A stretch of 64,000 bases of DNA from Rhizobium bangladeshense (GCF_017357245.1 NZ_CP071612.1:2049001-2113000), one strand, 5' to 3'. Shown: positions 36,136 through 44,862, numbered from the stretch's first letter. Made by a program: numbers and translations. The notes: generated by a model from the letters alone, not told the origin.

Positions 36136-36555
36136 TGCATTTCCGCTTAACGCAGGGATGCAGCCGGAAGTGCGTTCGCGCATTGGCGTTGCGGCAAAGA
36201 TCGACACGCGGCTTTGCATTGCCGCACCTCGTCTCTTATTGGGTGCTGATCATGGCCGCCGACATGACAGCGGGATCATTCCAGCACGGGCCGCCAGCGA
36301 GTGGTTTTGCAGTTGGGGGCGGAGACCGCCGGAACATCTGACTTTCCCCAAAATCCCACATCTTCTGCCGTCTCGCCGATGCAATGATGATTGAACAGAT
36401 CGAGACAATGATCTCGGGAGACTTGCATGAGCAAGAGCGGCTGTCTTGGTTGGATATGCCGCTCGACGTTCGAACATGCAGCGTTTCGGATCCTGTCTGG
36501 CGGGTTTGGGGAGCCAAAGGCCCGTGGCTGAAGCTTGAGAACAAAGAGGCCATTC
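36136..36555. other. Gap with no supported gene before the cyclodeaminase
   Basis: About 420 bases. Frames on both strands are short or overlap the cyclodeaminase start and have no ribosome sites. A loose inverted repeat (TTGCGGCAAAG with CTTTGCATTGCCGCA, near 36189-36229) follows the cyclase and may be a weak transcription end. AAAGAGG at 36543-36549 is the ribosome site of the next gene. Confidence 0.5.
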
Positions 36556-37551
36556 ATGCAAACGCTGCTGCTTAACAAAGAGGACGTCGGCAGTCTGATC
36601 CGCATGCGCGAGGTCATCGGTGCAGTCGAAGACGCCTACAAAGCCTTCAACAGCGATCAGGTGGTGCAGCCCGATTATATCGGAATACATCTCCCGTCAC
36701 CTCGCGGGGAAATGGACTTCAAGCTTGGCTACAACAAGGCCAGTGAAGTGATCTCCATGAAGGCATCTTCCGGAGGTTTCGTCGATAACCCGACGGCTCA
36801 TGGGGTGCCCAGCGGCATGGGTACGATCCTCCTGTTCGATGCGAGAAGCTGCGCGCTGACCTGCGTCATGGACGGGAGCCTGATCACCGGCCTCCGAACC
36901 GGAGCTGCCGGAGCTGTCTCCGTGAAAGCATTGGCGCGGCAAAACGCCAGGACAGTCGCTTCAATCGGGACTGGAAACCAGGCGAGAATGCAGATCCGGG
37001 CGATCAGTGAGATCATGACGATTGAAAAGATCCATGCCTGGGACAGCCATCCGGATACGCTTGCCAGATACAAGGAGGATATCGAGAGCGAGTTCGGCAT
37101 TTCCGTCGTCACGGCGAATTCCAAAAGGGAAGCCGTTGAGCACGCCGATATCCTGGTTACGACCACTCGTGGGAAAGGGTCGCTTGTGGAAGCGGATTGG
37201 ATCAAGGCCGGCACGCACATCGTTGCTATCGGCACCGATCAGCGGGGTAAACAGGAACTCGATCCTGAGATATTCAGGAACGCCAAGGTGGTCGTCGATT
37301 CAATGGCGCAGTGCGCCGAGAAGGGTGAGACCTGGCATCCGTTGAACAGAAATATCATCGCCAAAGACGACATTCATGGAGAGATCGGGGAGATCTTGCT
37401 GGGTAGAAAGCCGGGCAGAGAAGATGATGACGAGGTCACCATTTTCGACTCCACGGGAATGGCTATCCAAGACAATGTTACGGCAAGCAGGATTTACCGG
37501 AACGCAATAGAGAAGGGCGTCGGAACGTTCTTCGAATTCTTCAGATCCTGA
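36556..37551 (+). CDS. Ornithine cyclodeaminase / mu-crystallin-family protein
   Basis: NAD(P)-dependent enzyme of 331 residues of the OCD/mu-crystallin family. The substrate region has [11 protein letters not shown] and [16 protein letters not shown], and the Rossmann site is [16 protein letters not shown]. Activities in the family include ornithine cyclodeaminase, alanine dehydrogenase, ketimine reductase, iminosuccinate reductase and the ectoine protein EutC. The next gene encodes a serine/threonine dehydratase, so the pair may degrade or interconvert one amino acid. Ribosome site AAAGAGG. Confidence 0.88.
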   Translation: MQTLLLNKEDVGSLIRMREVIGAVEDAYKAFNSDQVVQPDYIGIHLPSPRGEMDFKLGYNKASEVISMKASSGGFVDNPTAHGVPSGMGTILLFDARSCALTCVMDGSLITGLRTGAAGAVSVKALARQNARTVASIGTGNQARMQIRAISEIMTIEKIHAWDSHPDTLARYKEDIESEFGISVVTANSKREAVEHADILVTTTRGKGSLVEADWIKAGTHIVAIGTDQRGKQELDPEIFRNAKVVVDSMAQCAEKGETWHPLNRNIIAKDDIHGEIGEILLGRKPGREDDDEVTIFDSTGMAIQDNVTASRIYRNAIEKGVGTFFEFFRS

Positions 37552-37684
37552 CATGGGGATCATGCGCTCTACCGGTCGCCTTGCAGGCAAAGCCAAGACC
37601 TTGCCTCACAAATCAACCATCGATCAGCGCTTTGCGCCATGTTCGGAAGAATGTCGGCCTGACCGCGGAGAGGCGAGGAGCATC

Positions 37685-38656
37685 ATGCGCAACTACCCAA
37701 CCATTCAGGACATTGGCGAAGCCCGGGAAAGGCTGAAGCCCCACATCAGGCACACGCCGCTGCTGCGTGCGGAGAAAATAGAGAAAGCTGTTGGCTGCCA
37801 GCTCTATCTCAAGCCTGAGACGCTGCAGATCACTGGCGCGTTCAAAATCCGCGGCGCTCTCAACAAGGCGCTTTCGCTTCCGCGAGAAGAGATTGCAAAC
37901 GGCGTCATCGCCAGTTCGTCCGGCAACCACGCCCAAGGGCTTTCCTACGCTGCGAGGATGCTCGGCGTGAAAGTGATCCTGGTGCTCCCGGTCACCACGC
38001 CGAAAATCAAGATCGCCAACACGCGGGCGCTCGGCGCGGAAGTCATTCTATTTGACGGTGATACCGCCGCCAGATGGAAAAAGGTCTACGAAATCGCCGA
38101 GGAAAACAACTACGCGACCATTCACGGGTTTGAGGATCCCGTTGTCATGGCCGGGCAAGGCACGATCGGATGTGAGATACTGGAGGATCTGGACAATGTG
38201 GATACGGTCATCGTGCCCATCGGTGGCGGGGGGCTTATCTCGGGGATCGCCACCGCTATAAAGGAAACGAAACCTTCGGTGCGCATCGTCGGCGCCGAGC
38301 CGGCCCTGACGCCGAAGTATTTTCACAGCCGGATCAATAAGGAACGCACATCGTTCCCATTGCGAAATACCATCGCCGACGGCTTGCGAATAAGTGTACC
38401 AGGTCAGAACCCCTATCCGATTATCGAAAAATACGTGGACGAGATCGTGCTTGTTGATGACGACCATATCATCGCAGGCATGCGCAGCCTGGCTAAGGAT
38501 GCGAAGCTCATCGCTGAACCGGCCGCATCGATCGGTATCGGAGCCTTACTCGCCGGCTCGATAGAAGTCAGGCCGGATGAAAATGTCTGTGCTGTTTTGA
38601 CTGGCGGGAACTGGGACTTGTTCGACCTGGCCGAGATATACCGGACTGCCGAGTAG
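37685..38656 (+). CDS. PLP-dependent serine/threonine dehydratase
   Basis: A 323-residue fold type II PLP enzyme deaminating hydroxy-amino acids. The PLP lysine lies in TGAFKIRGA, the phosphate loop is SSSGNHAQGLSYAARM, and the Gly-rich loop is VPIGGGGLISGIATAI. The C-terminal regulatory ACT-like domain of biosynthetic IlvA is absent, so it is a catabolic, serine racemase-like, hydroxyaspartate dehydratase-like or EutB-like enzyme. Located 133 bases after the cyclodeaminase gene on the same strand, likely one operon. Confidence 0.88.
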   Translation: MRNYPTIQDIGEARERLKPHIRHTPLLRAEKIEKAVGCQLYLKPETLQITGAFKIRGALNKALSLPREEIANGVIASSSGNHAQGLSYAARMLGVKVILVLPVTTPKIKIANTRALGAEVILFDGDTAARWKKVYEIAEENNYATIHGFEDPVVMAGQGTIGCEILEDLDNVDTVIVPIGGGGLISGIATAIKETKPSVRIVGAEPALTPKYFHSRINKERTSFPLRNTIADGLRISVPGQNPYPIIEKYVDEIVLVDDDHIIAGMRSLAKDAKLIAEPAASIGIGALLAGSIEVRPDENVCAVLTGGNWDLFDLAEIYRTAE

Positions 38657-38811
38657 TAGGGCGCCAAGGTTGCCGTAGGAGGACAGGATCGCGCCGTCGA
38701 CGCCTCACCGGCGGCCTCAGCCCGGAAAAGCTCGACAGCAGCGCCATTGCCGTCATCCGGGGACAAGCCCGAGCCTGACGCAAAGAGAGGGTGAACCTTG
38801 TCAGCCGTCTG

Positions 38812-38837
38812 AATGCCGGGGCGTCGGCCCCGGCATT
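38812..38837. terminator. Perfect hairpin between convergent genes
   Basis: AATGCCGGGGC (38812-38822) and GCCCCGGCATT (38827-38837) form an 11-base stem with loop GTCG, between the dehydratase and the ABC exporter gene that run toward each other. No strong T run on either side. A bidirectional transcription end is likely. Confidence 0.65.
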
Positions 38838-38842
38838 GCGGT

Positions 38843-40633
38843 TTAGGCCACCAGGCCCTTGGTCAGTTCCAGTGCCTGCCGTTCGAACAGCCGGCGATAG
38901 ATGCCGTTGTTGAGCCGGATTAGCGCCTGGTGGTCGCCCTCTTCGACGATCTTGCCCTTGTCGAAGACCAGCAGCCGATCCAGCGCCCGCACCGTGGACA
39001 GCCGATGGGCAATCACCAGCGTGGTGCGGCCGTCCATCAGGCGTTCCATCGCCTGCTGGATCTGCACTTCGCTCTCGCTGTCGAGGCTCGACGTCGCCTC
39101 GTCCAGGATCAGGATGGGTGCATCAGCGAGGAAGGCGCGGGCGATGGCGACACGCTGGCGCTCGCCGCCCGACAGCTTGACGCCGCGTTCACCGACCATC
39201 GTCTCGTAGCCCTTCGGCAGGTTCATGATGAAGTCGTGCGCATTGGCCTGTTTTGCCGCCTGCTCGATCTCGCGCCGTGAGGCGTTCGGTCTGCCATAGG
39301 CGATGTTTTCCGCCAGCGTCCGGTGGAACAGGATCGGCTCCTGCTGCACGATGGCGATCTGGCCGCGCAGGCTTGATTGCCTGATCTCGGCGATGTCCTC
39401 CCCGTCGATACGGATCGACCCCGAGTTCACGTCATAGAGCCGCTGGATGAGCTTGACGAAAGTGGTCTTGCCCGAGCCCGAATGACCCACAAGGCCGACG
39501 CGCTCGCCCGGCATGATGGTGACTGAAAAGTCCTCATAAAGCGGATTGGGATGGGCGCCATACTGGAAGGTGACGCCATCGAAGACGATCTCGCCCGCGC
39601 CGATCGCGATCGGCTTGGCGTTCGGCTTGTCCTCGATGCCGAGCGGCATCTTGTCGAGCAGCACCAGTTCCTCCATGTCGTTGACGGCCCGCTGCAGGTT
39701 GCGGATGTCCTGGCCGACATTGCGCAGATAGCCTTGCAGAACGAAGAACATCGCCAGCACGAAGGTGATGTCGCCGGGGCTCGCCAGCCCCTGACGCCAC
39801 ATGATCAGGCCCGTTCCCAAAATGCCGGCCTGCATGGACACCATCATGAAGCCCTGGATCGTGCCGCTCGACGTGCCGCGCTTCCATGTTCTGCGTGTGC
39901 GGCTGTCCCATTTGGCCAGCACGTGGCCCAAACGGGCCTCTTCGCGGTTTTCCGCGCCGAAGGCCTTGACCACCGAATTGCAGCTGATTGCATCCGCCAG
40001 CGCACCGCCGAGCTTGGTGTCCCAGGCATTGGCAAGTCTTGCCGCTGGCGACACGAAGCCCATGGAAAGTGCTACAGTCACGCCGATATAAAACAGCGAC
40101 CCAGCACTGACGATCAGGCCCATGATCGGCCAGTAGCTGCCGAGCACGATGCTGGCGCCGAGAAGCATGACGATGGACGGCAGCAGAGCGACCAATAGCA
40201 CGTCGTTGAGCAAGTCGAGCGCCCACATGCCGCGAGTGATCTTGCGCACCGTCGAACCGGCAAAGCTGTTGGCGTGCCAGTCGGTCGAGAAACGCTGCAC
40301 CTTGTGGAAACCGTTATTGACCACATCGGCCATGATGCGCAGCGTTAGCCGGATGATGGCGTTGAAGATGAACCAGCGCAGCACGACGCTGGTGAGGCCG
40401 AGCACCACGACGACGACGAAGGCGCTGAGCGCATCATCGACGGCATTGCCGTCTGCAATGGCATCGACGATCCGGCCGGAAAACACCGGAACCATGACCT
40501 CGGCCAGAGTGCTGGCGGCAACCAATACAATGATAACGCCCACCAGCGCTGGCCGGTGGCTCCAATGATGAAAAACAAAGCCGAGCACGTGACGATAGGC
40601 ATCGGCGCGGAAATCGAGCTTCTTGCGAGTCAT
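38843..40633 (-). CDS. ABC exporter, fused permease and ATPase
   Basis: A 596-residue half-transporter with an N-terminal six-span membrane domain (about 20-320) and a C-terminal ATPase (about 340-590). The ATPase has Walker A GHSGSGKTT, signature LSGGERQRVAIARA, Walker B ILILDEATSSLD and the H-loop AHRLSTV. This is the lipid/drug/peptide exporter class (MsbA/MdlB-like), acting as a dimer in the inner membrane. There is no adjacent partner gene, so a homodimer is likely. Substrate unknown. Confidence 0.92.
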   Translation of the reverse strand: MTRKKLDFRADAYRHVLGFVFHHWSHRPALVGVIIVLVAASTLAEVMVPVFSGRIVDAIADGNAVDDALSAFVVVVVLGLTSVVLRWFIFNAIIRLTLRIMADVVNNGFHKVQRFSTDWHANSFAGSTVRKITRGMWALDLLNDVLLVALLPSIVMLLGASIVLGSYWPIMGLIVSAGSLFYIGVTVALSMGFVSPAARLANAWDTKLGGALADAISCNSVVKAFGAENREEARLGHVLAKWDSRTRRTWKRGTSSGTIQGFMMVSMQAGILGTGLIMWRQGLASPGDITFVLAMFFVLQGYLRNVGQDIRNLQRAVNDMEELVLLDKMPLGIEDKPNAKPIAIGAGEIVFDGVTFQYGAHPNPLYEDFSVTIMPGERVGLVGHSGSGKTTFVKLIQRLYDVNSGSIRIDGEDIAEIRQSSLRGQIAIVQQEPILFHRTLAENIAYGRPNASRREIEQAAKQANAHDFIMNLPKGYETMVGERGVKLSGGERQRVAIARAFLADAPILILDEATSSLDSESEVQIQQAMERLMDGRTTLVIAHRLSTVRALDRLLVFDKGKIVEEGDHQALIRLNNGIYRRLFERQALELTKGLVA

Positions 40634-41002
40634 TTTAGCCAGTCCGGCCCTAGCGGAAACCGGTCCTCAAAATCGAGAGTTAAAAAGGCACAGCCCGCGC
40701 GGAAGACGAAGTAATGCTGTCAGATCAATCGGGCTATGAAGGAAGAGAAAACCGCATGTCGCGCACTCGTAAGGCGGGTCGCGAAGAGATATGACCTAGC
40801 GTCGGGACATACCATATGGGGAGGTTTCGATGATTGATGCTGTCATTCAACGCCTCCCTAATGTTGGATCTGATGCGGTGAGCGTTTTGTAGCGAAGCAA
40901 TTCGCCATTGCCAAGAGGGAATTTACAACCGCAAGGAAAGTGATGCGAAAACGACACAATTGGGGGAGTGGGGAACCTCGTCGTGCAGCCGAGGATTGGT
41001 AG
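40634..41002. other. Gap upstream of the ABC exporter
   Basis: About 370 bases. GGGGAGG precedes an ATG at 40830 that opens only a 20-codon frame (stop 40890-40892), possibly a gene remnant. The ABC exporter promoter should lie near 40640-40750; no convincing boxes were seen. Codon pattern elsewhere does not suggest a gene. Confidence 0.4.
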
Positions 41003-41206
41003 CACGGACATGCCGCCCATGGCCCTCACACCAACATCGAAGGCAGCGGTATACCGCCATCCCGTGTCATCGACGACGATACCGAGCCGCTTGCCATGCA
41101 GCGATCGCGGCATAGTTCGGTCAGCCCAATGCTTCGCAAGCTGGTCGGCTTTATCGATAATCGCAGTGATGGTGTTCAGCGGCAAAGAGTGGAAATCAAG
41201 GAATCT
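41003..41206 (-). pseudogene. Remnant of a carbamoyltransferase (N-terminal domain only)
   Basis: About 68 codons, RFLDFHSLPLNTITAI through RAMGGMSV, resemble the N-terminal carbamoyl-phosphate domain of a divergent aspartate/ornithine carbamoyltransferase group: SLHGKRLGIVVDDTGWR stands where the STRTR motif normally is, then TAAFDVGVRAMGG. A stop codon (41207-41209) cuts off the true N-terminus, and homology ends after MGGMSV, leaving unrelated sequence to 40847. Clearly not a full enzyme. Family assignment is by memory of pattern. Confidence 0.5.
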
Positions 41207-41313
41207 CTATAAGGTAGAATTCGTAGTGTTTCGTTCTCTGGCTATGCAGGTGGTCGACCGCCCGGCAATGCCGGCTTCCGGTGCGCCGCCTCTCGTTTGC
41301 GCAAATTGGCTTT

Positions 41314-41496
41314 TCAATAGCTGCAGGAGCGAGCATTGCCGGGTCTGAATCCTCCTGCGCAGGCGGGGTTCCTGGAAGTATCCAGCTGATATTGATAATC
41401 CTCCCGATCCTGCCTTGCGGACGAGGTGCAGGAAGCCGTGACCGTGGACACGCCGATCATCGCGCCGGTCGTAATCAATGTGAGGAATCGGACCAT
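41314..41496 (-). CDS. Small exported protein, possible lipoprotein
   Basis: Sixty residues. The start is decided by GGAGAA six bases before the ATG (MVRFLTLITTGAMIGVSTVT). A hydrophobic signal region ends at TASC, a poor lipobox, followed by TSSARQDREDYQYQLD and a Cys-containing tail CAGGFRPGNARSCSY. I do not recognise the family. Export is likely; lipidation is uncertain. Confidence 0.55.
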   Translation of the reverse strand: MVRFLTLITTGAMIGVSTVTASCTSSARQDREDYQYQLDTSRNPACAGGFRPGNARSCSY

Positions 41497-41777
41497 CTGA
41501 GCTTCTCCTGAGGTTGGTTTTGGCAATCTATCACGCCGGCACAAGCAGATGCGAGGCCGCCGGATCGATAGCGCGCATCCGATTGGAAGTGGCTTCGATA
41601 TTGAGCGACCGTTCTTCGCCGCACGGGAAATTCAGGATAACCTGGCGGGACTATTCTGCGATTATGGAAGTAAGTCCGCAGTGTCCGTAGGTCAGTGATT
41701 CCCGATTTTGCCTTGAACAAAACGGCGATTTTCAGTAATATAATCCCATAAAAAAGTAATATAAATGGGAGGTTACT

Positions 41778-42059
41778 ATGTCGGAAGCTCGGTTCGAGCC
41801 GGTTTTTCTTCATCGTCAGCATTTCGTCGCCGAGATCACGTGTCTCGACGAAATCTTTGATTTTCTCGATGAGTGGCCGCAGGACAAGCGAGGTCTGGCA
41901 TATGACACGCTGCTGAAGGCGTGCAGGGATACGGCGAAGGGGCATTTTCCCCTCAGCGCCGCGCGCGAGAATTTCCGGCGCTTTCTGAAGATGTCGGGCA
42001 TGCTCGGAGGGGGCCCGAAATTCGAGCGGATGGGCGATCAAAACATCGGCAATGCTTGA
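41778..42059 (+). CDS. DUF982 protein (first copy)
   Basis: A 93-residue protein with the DUF982 plan: a beta-rich start, then IFDFLDEWPQDKRGLAYDTLLKACRDT and FPLSAARENFRRFLKMSG. DUF982 is a small family strongly expanded in rhizobia, with no known function. The gene ATG follows GGGAGG. It is divergent in setting from the small exported protein and convergent with the cyclase gene at 42252. A second DUF982 gene lies 1.4 kb further. Confidence 0.82.
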   Translation: MSEARFEPVFLHRQHFVAEITCLDEIFDFLDEWPQDKRGLAYDTLLKACRDTAKGHFPLSAARENFRRFLKMSGMLGGGPKFERMGDQNIGNA

Positions 42060-42251
42060 AGGACCAGGCTGGTTTGTGCGATCTGGGGGCCTGGCGCCGC
42101 GACGTCATGCGCGCGGGCGCGCCTGGGCTCGGCTGCCAGCTGGCAGGTGATCGCCTGTTTGTGGTCGCAACGAGTAGGGCAAGCCTCGGGAGGCGCCAAC
42201 AGTCTCGGCGGATTTCACCGGATCTCTGCGTGTCGCCCGATCGCGACGGCT

Positions 42252-43079
42252 TTAGCCTGGGCCGGCATTGGCCCAGTCGCATCGAAACACCAGCATGGGC
42301 TTCGAAAATCCTTTGAGGCGCCGTCGGGTCGCATGGGCGAACAGGTCGCTGGCGCCATATTCCCGGAAGATATTCTCCGACACGAGGATCTGGTCGCTGG
42401 CGGCGGCTGCGCAGAGGCGGGCCGCGAGTTGCACGGTCGAGCCGAACAGGTCGTTGCTGTCCTCGACCGGCTCGCCGCAATCGAGCCCGATGCGGATATG
42501 GATGGGCTCGGCATTGCCGCCATTATAATGCTGGAATTCCTGCTGGATCGCCCGGGCGCATGCGACGGCCGCGGTTGTTGCCGCGAAGGCGGCCATGATG
42601 CCGTCGCCTGTATGTTTGATCTCCCGGCCGGAATTCTTGCCAATGCATCGGCGCACGATCGCGTCGTGGGCTCGCACCAGTTCGGTCGCCATGCGATCGC
42701 CGAGGCGTGCCGTCATCTCGGTCGAGCCGACGATATCGGTGAATAGGATCGCCCGGTGGCCGGGATCCACTTGCGCCGACGACTGGCCGGGGGCCGGATC
42801 GGGATCATTTATGCGACCGAGAAAGGCCTCGACCGCCGACAGAGCCACCTCGACAATCTCATTGGCGACAAAACCGTGCGCCTCGCGATGCACGCATTGG
42901 ACGGTTTCCCGGTCGGGCGCATCCACGAGGCAGAAGGCGGTCCCGCGCCGCTCGTCGAACCAATAAGTAAGGAATTTGACGCCGTATTGATCCTGAATAT
43001 CGATATCCATGCGATGTGCCTGGGCGACCTCGGCGGGCGAGGTTCCCTTGAGATAATGCCGGTCCATGAAGATTGGCAT
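42252..43079 (-). CDS. DUF4242 (SCO4226-like) protein fused to a class III nucleotide cyclase
   Basis: A 275-residue soluble protein. DUF4242 (about 2-82; MPIFMDRHYLKGTSPAEV, FLTYWFDERRGTAFCLVDAP), a family including a nickel-binding Streptomyces protein, is joined to a cyclase domain. Metal Asp residues are D115 in LFTDIVGST and D159 in HTGDGIMAAF. The transition-state Asn is replaced by Gln (Q217 in LFGSTVQLAARL), a variant I have seen in this subfamily. GGGAGGA sets the ATG. Metal- or ligand-controlled cAMP synthesis is inference. Confidence 0.87.
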   Translation of the reverse strand: MPIFMDRHYLKGTSPAEVAQAHRMDIDIQDQYGVKFLTYWFDERRGTAFCLVDAPDRETVQCVHREAHGFVANEIVEVALSAVEAFLGRINDPDPAPGQSSAQVDPGHRAILFTDIVGSTEMTARLGDRMATELVRAHDAIVRRCIGKNSGREIKHTGDGIMAAFAATTAAVACARAIQQEFQHYNGGNAEPIHIRIGLDCGEPVEDSNDLFGSTVQLAARLCAAAASDQILVSENIFREYGASDLFAHATRRRLKGFSKPMLVFRCDWANAGPG

Positions 43080-43491
43080 CGCGCGTCCTCCCAAGTCCGT
43101 CGCGTGCAAGAGATGGCATTGTACGATCTGGATGCCTTCCCGTCCACCTTCGGCACAACAATCACGGATCATTACAAAGTGTTGCTTTCGCAAACGCAAC
43201 GCGTTGCTGCGCTTTCGACAGAATATGCAACGAAATGGCAGGTTTAATGAGTAGGATTGCTGCGCTAAGTCTGATATTTACCATAATCGGTCGCTTAATG
43301 ACTGATGACCGGTTCCGGAACCCCTCAAGCAGCTTCAGACGGTCCCCCGTTCTCAAGCGCCCCCCGCCGGAGCCTGCATGGAGAGACACGTCTGTCACGG
43401 CCATGATTGGCCAAGATGGAAGGTCGCTGCCACGGCATGCAAATTGCATATTGTCGATTAGCTCGCCGAAATTGGGAAAAGCTGAAGCAAA
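43080..43491. other. Gap between cyclase and second DUF982 gene
   Basis: About 410 bases. A plus-strand frame (ATG 43247, 82 codons, beginning MSRIAALSLIFTIIGRLM) ends overlapping the DUF982 GTG by four bases, but its ribosome site is weak and codon use poor, so it is left uncalled. The cyclase promoter should lie at 43090-43250; nothing convincing was found. Confidence 0.4.
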
Positions 43492-43749
43492 GTGAGACAG
43501 ACGGCAAATTTTCGACCGGTCGGCCTAGCCTCGATGGGGCTCGGGCATTATGCCGTTATTAACTCTGTGTGGGATGCTGCGCGCACGCTTCTCCATGACT
43601 GGCCGGTCGATGACGGCGAAGAATATTTGGAAGCCGTCAAAGCATGCCTGGATGCGATTATCGGTGACCTGCCGCCCGACCATGTGCGGGCCGCCTTCAT
43701 CAGGGCTGCGCAGGAGGCGGGCATCGCCGTCATAGAAGCCGCCGACTGA
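43492..43749 (+). CDS. DUF982 protein (second copy)
   Basis: An 85-residue DUF982 protein: FRPVGLASMGLGHYAVINSV, then TLLHDWPVDDGEEYLEAVKACLDA and PPDHVRAAFIRAAQEAGIAVIE. It is closer to the rhizobial consensus of this family than the copy at 41778. GTG start is chosen because the conserved strand needs the residues before the ATG at 43534. Function unknown. Followed by a 111-base gap. Confidence 0.82.
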   Translation: MRQTANFRPVGLASMGLGHYAVINSVWDAARTLLHDWPVDDGEEYLEAVKACLDAIIGDLPPDHVRAAFIRAAQEAGIAVIEAAD

Positions 43750-43860
43750 ACAGCGCCCGCGCCCCCCCGATCCCGCATGGTTCCACGAAGCTCGTCCCCG
43801 CGCTTGACTTCTCCGGCCAAAGGTCTAGATTAGAACAAAACATGAACATTGGAGATGGTC

Positions 43861-44031
43861 ATGACACATACGGAACAGGTGATTGCCAACGCCCTAGCCC
43901 TTGTCGAAGCCTCCCGCGCGGCTCGCGAGCGGGATCAACAGCGCCGCGCCGCCTGGCAGAAAAAGGTGGAACTCAGCCGGCCGCTGCCGCCCTTGCCGCG
44001 CCCTGTCCAACTGCCGCTGGCGCTGAACTGA
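43861..44031 (+). CDS. Small charged protein, first of an overlapping pair
   Basis: Fifty-six residues: an Ala/Glu/Arg-rich helix (TEQVIANALALVEASRAARE) then a Pro-rich tail LSRPLPPLPRPVQLPL. GGAG precedes the ATG. The stop codon overlaps the next ATG (TGATG), so the two are translated together. Not a recognised family; rhizobial codon use supports it being a gene. Confidence 0.55.
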   Translation: MTHTEQVIANALALVEASRAARERDQQRRAAWQKKVELSRPLPPLPRPVQLPLALN

Positions 44032-44267
44032 TGCTGCCGGCAAAGAGTTTGAAACCCCATCACCCCAAGGCCGGTCAGCTAGGATCCGATGACGCCTGGG
44101 AAGTGGAAGCCGTGCTCGCCTGGCATGACGATGACGCCAAGGCGGCGATCCGCTCGCTGCTGGATGACTGCCAGCATCTGCGCCGGCAACTGGCGCTGGC
44201 CGAACGTGTGATGAGCCGCGGAATGGCGCGCGGCTGGACGCCGCGATACGAGCGCGACGCGCTTTGA
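44031..44267 (+). CDS. Small conserved-looking protein, second of the pair
   Basis: Seventy-eight residues. A predicted helical core DAWEVEAVLAWHDDDAKAAI and a basic/helical C-terminus LLDDCQHLRRQLALAERVMS. The start codon overlaps the preceding stop by one base. Soluble, no known motif. The pair is flanked by DUF982 and a decayed frame, so it may belong to an accessory cassette. Confidence 0.6.
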   Translation: MLPAKSLKPHHPKAGQLGSDDAWEVEAVLAWHDDDAKAAIRSLLDDCQHLRRQLALAERVMSRGMARGWTPRYERDAL

Positions 44268-44301
44268 AACGTGCCTGCGGCGATCGGCGCGACCGCGGCC
44301 G

Positions 44302-44793
44302 TCAAGACGGTTGTTCTTCGAAAGCCACTCGAAGGCCGACGGTTACTAGGTAGGCCTCTAGCGCTGAGGCCTCACCGGAGGTGACGATGGCGCCGACATA
44401 GCCGTCCGAACGCATGGGCACCTAGTCGCCAGGCTCTGGCGCATAGGCGCCGCGGAAATACCCGCCTTCATCAATGACGTCGCTGCGCCGGCCCGATCCT
44501 GTGGATGTGCAGCCCGGGCGCGGCGGCACGGCGGCTTGCTCCACCTCATGATCGACCAGTGTCCAATACGGCCCCTTGATGAGGTTCGAACAGACGCACC
44601 GGCTGGCCGGCCGCGCCCCTGAGCCACGCATCGGGCGCGCGGTCGCCTGCCGGTAGACCGCCATGGCGTAATTCGCCGTGATATCGGTGGCGATATCGGT
44701 CATGGCGCCGAGGAGCCGCAGGAGGGCGGCTAATCCGTCGGGCTGCCGTTCCTGGTATAGCTCTCCTGGAAGGGCAGAGAAGGCGACGAGCAT
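44302..44793 (-). pseudogene. Frame interrupted by an in-frame amber codon
   Basis: From ATG 44793 the frame reads MLVAFSALPGELYQERQPDG through GAYAPEPGD to a TAG at 44422-44424. The same frame goes on with strong rhizobial codons VPMRSDGYVGAIVTSGEASA and more, to TGA at 44302-44304, in total 163 codons. This suggests a gene with a recent stop mutation or two adjacent genes. There is no clear ribosome site. Family not recognised. Confidence 0.4.
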
Positions 44794-44862
44794 CTGGGCG
44801 ATATGGTGCAGGATGCGCGCCGCGCCGCTGGAACGGCAAGTGTGGTTCTGACCGGGAAGACT

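Noticed and set aside
36384..36575. Plus-strand 63-codon frame before the cyclodeaminase
   Set aside because: Overlaps the cyclodeaminase start in another phase and has no ribosome site.
43247..43495. Plus-strand 82-codon frame ending at the DUF982 start (four-base overlap)
   Set aside because: Poor ribosome site and codon use; the overlap may be chance.
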